Of a stretch of 40,222 bases of DNA, positions 30,333-37,234 are shown one piece after another. The DNA comes from Actinomycetota bacterium. Its GTDB lineage: Bacteria; Actinomycetota; Acidimicrobiia; IMCC26256; PALSA-555. Position numbers and translations under genes: made by a program. How positions within the stretch are numbered: position 1 is the stretch's first letter; each line of letters starts with the position of its first letter. The notes beneath the pieces are model-generated. The model did not search any database and had not been told where the DNA came from. It saw only the letters and a program-made list of their open reading frames with translations. The stretch spans positions 1-40,222 of the forward strand of contig VGCA01000006.1 of NCBI GenBank assembly GCA_016870245.1, in the 5' to 3' direction.

Positions 30333-31465
30333 GCCGCCTCCTCGCGGGCGATCAGCAGCGCGGCGAGTCGCTGGCGGTGGTCGGCCGGCGTGCCGTAGAG
30401 CGACCGGTTCAGCGTGATGCGCCGGAGGAACAGGTGGAGATCGTGCTCGAAGGTCACCCCGATGCCACCGTGGAGCTGCACGCACTCGTGCGCGAGCTCG
30501 GAGCCCTGGTCTCCCGTGTAGGCCTTCGCGGCGCTCGCCCGGGCGGCCGCGTCGACCGCGCCCTCGGCCACGGCGTCGGCGGCGGCGTCGCTCGCCGCGT
30601 GGCTCGCCTCCAGCCACATCTTCATGTCGGCGAAGCGATGCTTGAGCGCCTGGTACGACGCGAGCGGCCGCCCGAAGGAGTAGCGCTCGAACGCCCACTC
30701 GACCGTCATCTCGAACGCGCGCTGCATCGCGCCCGTCGTCTCCGCCGCGCACAGCACCGATGCAAGGCGCACCTGGTGCTCGACCTGCTCGGCGGCGCCG
30801 CCCATCTCGCCGACGACCGCTGATGCGGGCAGCCGGACGTCGGCGAAGGAGACCGTCCCGCAGCGACGCGTCAGGTCGACGGTCGTGAGCGGCGTGATCG
30901 CCACGCCGACGGCGTCGGCCGGGACCAGCACCTGGGTCAGGCCGTCACCGCTGCGGCCGGTGACCAGGAACGCGTCGGCCTGGGTCGCCGCTTCGACCGG
31001 ACGCTTCACCCCCGCAACCACCACGGAATCCCCGTCGTCGCGCACCTCGAGGGTGACGGTGCCGAAGCCGTCGTGCGGGATGGGCTCGCCGTACGCCCAC
31101 GAGACGACCGATTCCCCCGCCACCACGGCCGCGACCGCGGCCGCGTGGGCGTCACCCGCAGCCGCGAGGGCCGCCACCGCGACGTTCGCCGTGGTCAGCG
31201 GGCCGGGCGCCGCGTGGCGGCCGAACTCGTGGGCGACCAGCGTCAGGTCGACGAGTCCCGCGTCGCTGATGCTGCCCCCGCCGAGGCGCTCGCCGACGAG
31301 CAGCGACGTCCACCCGAGCTCGGCCCCCCGGCGCCAGTAGTCGGGCGGCGCGCCCAGCGGATCGTCGCGGAGCGCGCGGAGGGTCGCCACCGGGACCTGG
31401 TCTTCGAGGAAGCGGGCGGTCGTCTCGCGGAAGAACTGCTGGTCGGAGGTGAGCTCCCAGCGCAT
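30329..31465 (-). CDS. Acyl-CoA dehydrogenase, first gene of a pair
   Basis: 378 residues, ATG 31465 with GAGGA about nine bases upstream. It has the flavin-binding segment ERYSFGRPLASYQALKHRFADM (about 260-281) and the C-terminal LHGGIGVTFEHDLHLFLRR that ends many FadE subunits. The region between about 100 and 160 is Ala-rich and diverged, with no clear SEPxxGSD block, as expected for the less conserved partner of a heteromeric enzyme. It overlaps the next dehydrogenase gene by four bases, which supports one complex. A -10-like TAGGGT (minus, 31534-31529) could serve as promoter. Likely works as one subunit of an acyl-CoA dehydrogenase (see the next gene). Confidence 0.9.
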   Translation of the reverse strand: MRWELTSDQQFFRETTARFLEDQVPVATLRALRDDPLGAPPDYWRRGAELGWTSLLVGERLGGGSISDAGLVDLTLVAHEFGRHAAPGPLTTANVAVAALAAAGDAHAAAVAAVVAGESVVSWAYGEPIPHDGFGTVTLEVRDDGDSVVVAGVKRPVEAATQADAFLVTGRSGDGLTQVLVPADAVGVAITPLTTVDLTRRCGTVSFADVRLPASAVVGEMGGAAEQVEHQVRLASVLCAAETTGAMQRAFEMTVEWAFERYSFGRPLASYQALKHRFADMKMWLEASHAASDAAADAVAEGAVDAAARASAAKAYTGDQGSELAHECVQLHGGIGVTFEHDLHLFLRRITLNRSLYGTPADHRQRLAALLIAREEAA

Positions 31466-31620
31466 GGATGGAGGTCCTCGGGTCGGCGCGTGCGGTCGGA
31501 CGCGGACAGCGGATCGAGCGGTCGCCGGACCCTAGCGAGAACGTCGTACCCGGCGCACGAGAAGCAACTTCCCGCGTGGGCCAACACGTGGTGTACTGGC
31601 GCGAGCCGAGAGGAGGCGAC

Positions 31621-31773
31621 ATGAAGACCCGGCTGGCCTGCCCGTGTGGCGAGATGATCCGCGGTGAGGACGAGGACGACCTCGTGGAGAAGGCGTTCGC
31701 CCACCTCCGCGAGAAGCACCCCGACCTGGCCGAGGAGTACGAGCGGGAGCACATCCTCTTCATGGCCTATTGA
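31621..31773 (+). CDS. 50-residue DUF1059-like miniprotein
   Basis: ATG 31621 behind GAGAGGAGG (31608-31616), a strong ribosome-binding site. MKTRLACPCGEMIRGEDEDDL then LREKHPDLAEEYER fits the small DUF1059 family. Cys7, Cys9, His28 and His33 could bind a metal ion, a zinc-ribbon-like arrangement (inference). It is strongly acidic after residue 15. It has its own leadered unit, divergent from the acyl-CoA dehydrogenase pair (155-base gap 31466-31620), and is closed by a hairpin (31776-31796). The family function is unknown. Confidence 0.8.
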   Translation: MKTRLACPCGEMIRGEDEDDLVEKAFAHLREKHPDLAEEYEREHILFMAY

Positions 31774-31775
31774 CC

Positions 31776-31796
31776 GGCGGCCCCGACGGGGACGCC
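31776..31796 (+). terminator. Hairpin terminator after the miniprotein
   Basis: GGCG-g-CCCC (31776-31784) pairs with GGGG-a-CGCC (31788-31796), loop GAC, one internal mismatch. It begins three bases after the stop. Confidence 0.5.
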
Positions 31797-31866
31797 CGAC
31801 GTCCGGCGCCCCGATCCCGCCCCGATTCCGCCCACCGTCTCTTCCCGCCTGCACCGGAGCCGCCGT

Positions 31867-32907
31867 GTGACCGAGGTCCGCTTCTCCCCCGGCGATCCGG
31901 CGGTGTTCGCCGCCGGCCTGCTCGGCGTGATCGACCCTGCCGACGGGGGCACGGCCGAGCAGCGGGCCGTCCTCGACGCCGTCGTCGGCCACGTGTGGCA
32001 GGTGCCCGACCTCGACCTCGACGACCTGGTCCCCCTGACCCCCGGCGAGGTGGCGGCCCGCCTGCCCGAGGAGACGGCCCGGCTCCGCTTCTGCGAGCTC
32101 GCGATGGTGCTCGAGCTCTGCTGCCACCCGCCGTCGGCGGCCCAGGTCGAGCGGGTCGAGGGGTACGTGTCGGCGCTCGGCGTCGACGGGATCGCGGTGG
32201 AGACCGCCCGCACCACACTCGAGCGGGGAGCCGCGATCGCGACCGAGGACCTCGAGCGCACCTACCGCGAGATCCTCCCCGAGATCTCCGAGCTCACGCT
32301 GCGCGACCGCTACCTCACCCTCGACGCCCCCGACCCGGGGCTCGGCGACCGGCTGCGCGCGCTGCACGACCTGCCGCCCGGCACGCTCGGCCACGCATAC
32401 GTCGAGTTCTACCGGCGCAACGGGTTCCCGCTCCCCGGCGACGACGTGCACCTGCCGGCGCACTACGTCAACCACGACATGAACCACGTGATCACGGGCT
32501 ACGAGCCCACCGCGGCCGGCGAGGTCGCCCGATCGGGCTTCCTCTTCGCCGCGAACACCAGCCGGCACAACTGGCTCGAGCTCCTCCTCACCCTGTCGAT
32601 CCACGAGTCGGGCGTGGTCACCCACGGCGAGATCCGGGCCAAGGTGGCGACCCTCGCCCGCCCCGGCGTCGCCGACCTCCTCGGTGAGGGCCTCGCCCGG
32701 GGTCAGCAGTGCACCGTCGACCTGCCATCGGTCGACCACCTGGCGATCGCCGCGGAGCCGCTCGAGGAGATCCGCGCCCGCTTCCACGTGGTCCCGCTCC
32801 GCCACCCCATGCCCCCCACCGACCCCTTACCCCCCGATGCGTTTCTCACCGTCGATCCCGAGCCCCCGATGCGCTTCTCACCGTCGCTCAAATCCGAGCG
32901 ACGGTGA
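31867..32907 (+). CDS. TerB-like plus Coq4-like protein with repeat-derived C-terminus
   Basis: 346 residues, GTG 31867. Residues about 60-125 (RLRFCELAMVLELCCHPPSAAQVERVEGY) resemble the helical TerB fold. Residues 165-235 resemble Coq4, the ubiquinone-biosynthesis scaffold: LPPGTLGHAYVEFYRRNGFPLP (169-190) and the metal-binding motif HDMNHVITGYEP (203-214) with Glu219 in AAGE. Coq4-like domains bind lipids and may carry out oxidative decarboxylation in quinone synthesis, but in a presumed menaquinone-using actinomycete another role is likely. The last 25 residues are encoded by a 27-bp repeat and the left arm of a perfect hairpin, so they are probably not part of the fold. A rare TTA codon (32827-32829, Leu321) lies just before the repeat. 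Single gene, convergent with the Rieske gene. Confidence 0.72.
   Translation: MTEVRFSPGDPAVFAAGLLGVIDPADGGTAEQRAVLDAVVGHVWQVPDLDLDDLVPLTPGEVAARLPEETARLRFCELAMVLELCCHPPSAAQVERVEGYVSALGVDGIAVETARTTLERGAAIATEDLERTYREILPEISELTLRDRYLTLDAPDPGLGDRLRALHDLPPGTLGHAYVEFYRRNGFPLPGDDVHLPAHYVNHDMNHVITGYEPTAAGEVARSGFLFAANTSRHNWLELLLTLSIHESGVVTHGEIRAKVATLARPGVADLLGEGLARGQQCTVDLPSVDHLAIAAEPLEEIRARFHVVPLRHPMPPTDPLPPDAFLTVDPEPPMRFSPSLKSERR
32831..32857 (+). repeat. Direct copy of the 27-bp hairpin arm
   Basis: Matches 32863-32889 at 25 of 27 positions, 32 bases upstream and in another reading frame. With the inverted third copy (32896-32922) this makes a direct-direct-inverted set within 92 bases, inside and just after the coding region. 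Confidence 0.9.
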
Positions 32908-32922
32908 GAAGCGCATCGGGGG
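32863..32922. terminator. Perfect 27-bp hairpin with six-base loop, convergent terminator or REP-like element
   Basis: Arms 32863-32889 and 32896-32922 are exactly complementary, loop AAATCC. The stop codon of the TerB/Coq4-like gene is in the right arm (32905-32907) and the Rieske gene ends only four bases beyond it. Much longer than a usual terminator; its repeated arm suggests a small mobile or REP-type palindrome that also works as a bidirectional terminator. Confidence 0.85.
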
Positions 32923-32925
32923 GGG

Positions 32926-34260
32926 TCAGAGGGGGAGGTCGAGGATGGGGCGCTCGAAGGGGTACTGGTTGACCTCTTGCACCGCGGGGAGCAGGCGGTC
33001 GTGCGGGAGCCCGGCGAGGAACCCGTCGAGCACGCGGTGGCAGTTGGCGATGTGGCCCTCGAGCCCGGCCGACAGCCGCATGTACTCGAAGCCCCGGGCG
33101 TGGAGGCCACGCTGCTGGCGCGGCAGGTTGGCGAAGTCCTGCGTGGGGATCGGGGGCCAGCGGGGATCGTCGACCGCCCACCACTCGGGCGCACGCGGCG
33201 CGGGGCGCGCGGTCCCCTCGGGCACGCGCTCGAGCGACCAGATCTCCATGAGCGTCTCCTCCGGGCCCAGGGGGCGGAACCGGTAGGCCGAGGCGCCGCT
33301 GTACATCGGCAGCACGACGAAGTTGGGGAAACCGTGGAAGAACGTGAGGTTGAGCCCCCGGTCCTCGAGGTCGTTGAGGTCGGGGACGTCGTGGCCCCGA
33401 GCGCGGTGCCAGTCGACGACGGCGTCGTTGAGCGTCCGGTTCCAGAGGGTGATCGCCGCCTTCGCCTCGGACGGCAGCGCGATGCCGCGGAGCGACTCCG
33501 CGACCGCGACGTCGGTGGACGGGCACATGCCGGCCATGCCCTCGCTCATCGCACGCAGGTACTCGATGTCGGCGTCGACGAACGCCGCCGGGTCGAACTC
33601 GGCGCCGTCACGCATCCCGAACCGGGTGGGGATCACGAGCTGAGGATGGGTCTGCACCACGTGGTACATCTCGACGAACGCCTCGACCGCGAGCTTCCAG
33701 TTGACGGGTAGGCGTGCCGCGCACCACCACTCGGCACGCAGCGACCCGACCTTCCACGCGTCGAGCGCACTCGCCGTGGGCTCGAGGCTCTCGCGCAGCG
33801 GGGGCGCCGCCGGATCGAGGTTGACGAAGGCGAATCCGGCGAGCGTGTCGCATTGCACCGGCACGAGGTCGAGGTCGGCCGGATCGAGGTTGTGCTCGGC
33901 GAACGAGCGCTTCTGCGTGACGGCGACGTTAGTGCCGTCGACGTCGTAGCGCCATCCGTGGAACGGGCAGACGAACGCCTTCCCGCACCGACCCCGCCCC
34001 TGCACCAGCTCCACGCCCCGGTGCCGGCACGCGTTCTGGAACGCGGCGACCGACCCGTCGTCCTGGCGCACCACCACCACCGACTGGTCGAGGATGCGGT
34101 ACTCCACGAAGTCGCGGGCGTCGGGGATCTCCTCGAGCCGGCACGCCATCTGCCAGGTGCGGGACCACAGCCGCTCGCCCTCGAGCGCGAAGAAGTCGGC
34201 GTCGTAGTACCGCTGCTTGGGGATGCGATCGGACACCTCGATCCCGAACGGCACCGTCAT
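32926..34260 (-). CDS. Rieske non-heme iron oxygenase, alpha-type subunit
   Basis: 444 residues, ATG 34260 with GGGAGGGGGAG upstream. Rieske ligands Cys78-x-His80 and Cys98-x-x-His101; catalytic iron site in NWKLAVEAFVEMYHVVQTH with Glu197, His200 and His205. Both Rieske proteins in the window have Glu where Asp is usual, so they belong to the same subclass. It should oxidise a ring or side-chain carbon, drawing electrons from a reductase encoded elsewhere. It is transcribed divergently from the Baeyer-Villiger gene at 34358 through a shared operator (34331-34346). It ends at the 27-bp hairpin. Substrate unknown; context suggests a cyclic ketone or steroid-like compound. Confidence 0.93.
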   Translation of the reverse strand: MTVPFGIEVSDRIPKQRYYDADFFALEGERLWSRTWQMACRLEEIPDARDFVEYRILDQSVVVVRQDDGSVAAFQNACRHRGVELVQGRGRCGKAFVCPFHGWRYDVDGTNVAVTQKRSFAEHNLDPADLDLVPVQCDTLAGFAFVNLDPAAPPLRESLEPTASALDAWKVGSLRAEWWCAARLPVNWKLAVEAFVEMYHVVQTHPQLVIPTRFGMRDGAEFDPAAFVDADIEYLRAMSEGMAGMCPSTDVAVAESLRGIALPSEAKAAITLWNRTLNDAVVDWHRARGHDVPDLNDLEDRGLNLTFFHGFPNFVVLPMYSGASAYRFRPLGPEETLMEIWSLERVPEGTARPAPRAPEWWAVDDPRWPPIPTQDFANLPRQQRGLHARGFEYMRLSAGLEGHIANCHRVLDGFLAGLPHDRLLPAVQEVNQYPFERPILDLPL

Positions 34261-34330
34261 CGCGCTCCCCCTCCCGACCGACCCGACCCGGCGCCCGCCG
34301 AACCGGCGGCGGCATCCGACACCCGGTTAG

Positions 34331-34346
34331 TGTACCGGTCGGTACA
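34331..34346. promoter_or_regulatory. TetR-type operator TGTACCGGTCGGTACA with divergent -10 hexamers
   Basis: An almost perfect palindrome (7-bp half-sites, two central bases). It overlaps a plus-strand -10 (TAGTGT, 34328-34333) for the Baeyer-Villiger gene and a minus-strand -10 (TACACT, 34335-34330) for the Rieske gene, so bound repressor would block both. Same motif as at 37196 and 40018. Confidence 0.7.
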
Positions 34347-34357
34347 AAAGGAGCGCC

Positions 34358-36010
34358 ATGAACCCCGCGGCCGACGCGACCTCCACCCCCGGCGAGCTCG
34401 GCGAGCCCGGCGACCCCGCCGACACCGGGCCTCCCCGCCCCGACGTCCTCGTCGTCGGGGCGGGGATGACCGGGGTCAACCAGGCGTACCGGCTTCTCGA
34501 GGAGGGGTTCACGGTCGAGGTCGTCGAGGCCGGCGACGGCGTCGGCGGCACCTGGTTCTGGAACCGCTACCCCGGCTCGCGCTTCGACTCCGAGAGCTAC
34601 ACCTACGGCTTCCTCTTCTCCGAGGAGCTGTTCGACGAGTGGGTCTGGTCGGAGCACTTCGCGGGCCAGCCCGAGATCGAGCGCTACGTCAACCACGTCG
34701 TCGACAAGTTCGACCTGCGCCGCCACATCACCTTCGGCGTCCGGGTCACCGCCGCGCAGTGGGACGGGGAGTCGTGCACCTGGGCGGTCACCCTCGACGA
34801 CGGCACCGTGCGCCGGGCCCGCCACCTGATCGCGGCGACCGGGGTGCTGTCGGTCCCCTACCTCCCCGACATCCCCGGCATCGACGGCTTCGCCGGGGTC
34901 GCCCACCACACCGGTCGCTGGCCCGCGGAGCCGGTCGACTTCACGGGCAAGCGGGTAGCGATCGTCGGCACGTCGTCGAGCGGGGTGCAGGTGCTGCCCG
35001 TGGTCGCGCCGGTCGCCGAGTCGGTCACCGTGTACCAACGCACGGCGAACTGGTGCACCCCGCTCAACAACTCACCCATCACCGACGAGGAGCAGGCCCA
35101 GCTGCGGGCCGACTTCGCGCAGCTCAAGCAGATCCTCGACACGTCACCCCACGGGTTCCACCACACCGCGGTCGAGGACACCGCGCTCGACGCGAGCGCG
35201 GAGGAGCGAGAGGCGTTCTTCGAGCGGGTGTGGAGCAGCCCGGGCTTCCGCAAGCTCACGAGCAACTACGCCGATGTGCTCCTCGACCCCGAGGCCAACG
35301 AGCTGTGGTGTGCGTTCATCGCCGCGAAGATCCGCAGCATCGTGGACGACCCGGTGGCCGCGGAGGCGCTGATCCCGACGGACCACCGCTACGCGCAGAA
35401 GCGTCCGCCCTTCGTCGCCGGCTACTTCGAGGCGTTCAACCTGCCCAACGTCGAGCTCGTCGACCTGCGGGCCACGCCGATGGTGCGGGTCACCCGGACC
35501 GGCATCGAGACGACCGACGGCGAGCGGCCGTTCGACGTCATCGTGTGGGCCACCGGGTTCGACTTCGGCACCGGCGCGCTGATGCGCCTCGGCGTGCGGG
35601 CGGGGGACCACGTGCTCACCGACGACTGGGCCGACGGCCCCGCCACCTGGGCCGGCGTGCAATGCGCCGGCTTCCCGAACTTCTTCTTCCCCGGCGGCCC
35701 GCACGCCGCGGCGGGCAACAACCCCCGCTACAACAGCGACCAGGTCGAGTTCGTCACCGATCTGCTCTGCGCCGCCCGTGCGGCGGGCGAGACCCGCATC
35801 GAGCTCGACCCCGCCGCCGAGCAGCGATGGACGGCGATGGTCGACCGCGGCGCGCAGAGCTCGGCCTTCGGCAGCGACAACTACTACTTCGGGTCCAACA
35901 TCCCCGGGAAGCCCCACCGGCTGCTGCTCAACGCGTCGGGTCGCCCGAAGCTGCTCAAGACCTTCGCCGAGTCCCGCGCGCACGACTTCCCCGAGTTCCA
36001 CCGCTCCTGA
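34358..36010 (+). CDS. Type I Baeyer-Villiger monooxygenase (cyclohexanone/steroid monooxygenase-like)
   Basis: 550 residues, ATG 34358 with AAAGGAG four bases upstream. FAD motif GAGMTG (34-39), GGTWFWNRYPG (63-73), exact Baeyer-Villiger fingerprint FAGVAHHTGRWP (178-189), NADP loop GTSSSG (204-209). Length and motifs are those of cyclic-ketone, phenylacetone and steroid monooxygenases. Reaction: NADPH- and O2-dependent insertion of oxygen next to a carbonyl, giving a lactone or ester. Nearby cyclase-family and amidohydrolase genes could open such a lactone (inference). It ends at the 16-bp hairpin 36011-36063. It differs from the first enzyme (26262-28133) by lacking the long N-terminal extension. 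Confidence 0.94.
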   Translation: MNPAADATSTPGELGEPGDPADTGPPRPDVLVVGAGMTGVNQAYRLLEEGFTVEVVEAGDGVGGTWFWNRYPGSRFDSESYTYGFLFSEELFDEWVWSEHFAGQPEIERYVNHVVDKFDLRRHITFGVRVTAAQWDGESCTWAVTLDDGTVRRARHLIAATGVLSVPYLPDIPGIDGFAGVAHHTGRWPAEPVDFTGKRVAIVGTSSSGVQVLPVVAPVAESVTVYQRTANWCTPLNNSPITDEEQAQLRADFAQLKQILDTSPHGFHHTAVEDTALDASAEEREAFFERVWSSPGFRKLTSNYADVLLDPEANELWCAFIAAKIRSIVDDPVAAEALIPTDHRYAQKRPPFVAGYFEAFNLPNVELVDLRATPMVRVTRTGIETTDGERPFDVIVWATGFDFGTGALMRLGVRAGDHVLTDDWADGPATWAGVQCAGFPNFFFPGGPHAAAGNNPRYNSDQVEFVTDLLCAARAAGETRIELDPAAEQRWTAMVDRGAQSSAFGSDNYYFGSNIPGKPHRLLLNASGRPKLLKTFAESRAHDFPEFHRS

Positions 36011-36063
36011 CCGTTTTGGCGTCTCCCGCGCATCGTATGGATGCCCAGGAGACGCCAGAACGG
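36011..36063. terminator. 16-bp hairpin (one G-T pair) at convergent junction
   Basis: Arms 36011-36026 and 36048-36063 pair with a single G-T wobble; the 21-base loop has its own 5-bp stem (GCATC/GATGC, 36030-36044). It begins directly after the stop codon of the Baeyer-Villiger gene and ends six bases before the stop of the minus-strand cyclase gene. Confidence 0.8.
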
Positions 36064-36068
36064 GCGCG

Positions 36069-37121
36069 TCAGACCGTCGCGACGGGGGTCACCGGGCAGC
36101 CGACGGCGCCGGGGAGGCGCAGGGGCGGCGCGGTCAGGAGGAAGCGGCTGCGGCCGTGCGCGCGCAGCCAGGTCGCGAGCTCGTGGAGGTACCACAGCTC
36201 GCCGAGCGGCACGCCCAGCTTGAACAGGCACAGGTGGTGGATCGGCAGCAGCGTGTAGCGGTCGGCGTCGCGCCGGGGGCGCACCATCCCCTCGACGGCG
36301 TAGTTGTCGGCGATCAGCGCCGAGAGCTGCGAGTCGGCGATCCACTGGAGCAGCGCGTCGTCCTGCGCGTCGAGGTAGGTGCACATGCGATGGACCGCGA
36401 CGGGATCGGGATCGCGCTCCCACTCGAGCACCTTCGTGGCGAACCCGGTGTGGAACAGCACCATGTCGCCCGGCTCCACCACCACGTCGTCGGCCGCCAT
36501 GATCTCCCGGAGCGTCGCGAGGTTCACGCCCTTCCAGTCGTGACCGAGGTGGTGCGCGAGGTCGACGAGCACGCCGCGGCCCTGCACCCCGTGGGCGGCC
36601 ATGTGCTCGAGGCCGAGGTGGTGGGCGAACGACGCGTGGCCGCAGCCGTCACCGCGCGCGTCGGCCGACGGCCCCACCAGATCGACGCCCGCGCGGTAGC
36701 CGTTGTAGTAGACGGCCTCCTCGACCCCGTCGCCGTCGGCGTCGAACTCGGCGCCCACGTGCGCGAGCGAGTCCCACTGGGTGGAGTACTGGAGCCAGAG
36801 CGTGACCTGGTCGTCGGCCCACACGTCGAAGAAGCCGGGACCGCCTTCGTCCATGTCGCGCATGAGGACGTTGAAGAAGACCTCGGGCGTGCCGTGCATG
36901 TCCTCGGTGGGCGCGAGGCGCGGCGGGTAGCGGCGCTGGTTGAGCGCAGTGCCGCCCGGGTAGTCCAGCGGCAGGCTCAGGCTGAACGACACGCCGGCCT
37001 GCACCTCGGCCACGCCCTGGAGGACCTTCTCCGGGGTGAGGAGGTTGATCCGCCCCAGCTCGTCGTCGTCGCCGAAGTCTCCCCAGGTCGAGCCCTCGGG
37101 CCGGTGCACCCAGCGCTTCAC
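36069..37121 (-). CDS. Cyclase-family (kynurenine formamidase-like) hydrolase
   Basis: About 350 residues from GTG 37121, chosen because GAGGGGGG sits six bases upstream; the frame is open to GTG 37187, and GTG 37124 is also possible. Family block STQWDSLAHVG (residues near 110-120) corresponds to the metal-binding HxGTHxDxP-like site of the cyclase/formamidase superfamily, and LFHTGF follows later. Proteins of this family hydrolyse amides, esters and lactones, which suits the product of the neighbouring Baeyer-Villiger enzyme (inference). Divergent from the amidohydrolase across the operator 37196-37211. Confidence 0.85.
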   Translation of the reverse strand: MKRWVHRPEGSTWGDFGDDDELGRINLLTPEKVLQGVAEVQAGVSFSLSLPLDYPGGTALNQRRYPPRLAPTEDMHGTPEVFFNVLMRDMDEGGPGFFDVWADDQVTLWLQYSTQWDSLAHVGAEFDADGDGVEEAVYYNGYRAGVDLVGPSADARGDGCGHASFAHHLGLEHMAAHGVQGRGVLVDLAHHLGHDWKGVNLATLREIMAADDVVVEPGDMVLFHTGFATKVLEWERDPDPVAVHRMCTYLDAQDDALLQWIADSQLSALIADNYAVEGMVRPRRDADRYTLLPIHHLCLFKLGVPLGELWYLHELATWLRAHGRSRFLLTAPPLRLPGAVGCPVTPVATV

Positions 37122-37195
37122 CACGTTCCCCCCTCGCGTGCTCCGCTCGTCGGCGGGCCGACCGGCCCCGCCCCCGTCTCGCGTCACCAGGTTTT

Positions 37196-37211
37196 TGTAC
37201 CGATCGGTCGG
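37196..37211. promoter_or_regulatory. TetR-type operator TGTACCGATCGGTCGG
   Basis: Matches the 34331 site at 12 of 16 positions, with the left half-site TGTACCG exact. It lies between the cyclase (minus) and amidohydrolase (plus) genes, 10 bases before the plus-strand -10 (TACGCT). Confidence 0.6.
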
Positions 37212-37220
37212 ATTCTGGGG

Positions 37221-37226
37221 TACGCT
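37221..37226 (+). promoter_or_regulatory. -10-like hexamer TACGCT, near-leaderless start at 37235
   Basis: TACGCT, then eight bases, then ATG 37235; the operator 37196-37211 lies between the -35 and -10 positions. Confidence 0.45.
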
Positions 37227-37234
37227 ACCGCGCC

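Noticed and set aside
37122-37187. Longer start (GTG 37187 or 37124) for the cyclase-family gene
   Set aside because: The extension is Gly/Arg-rich and the strong GAGGGGGG site lies just before 37121, although 37124 is hard to exclude.
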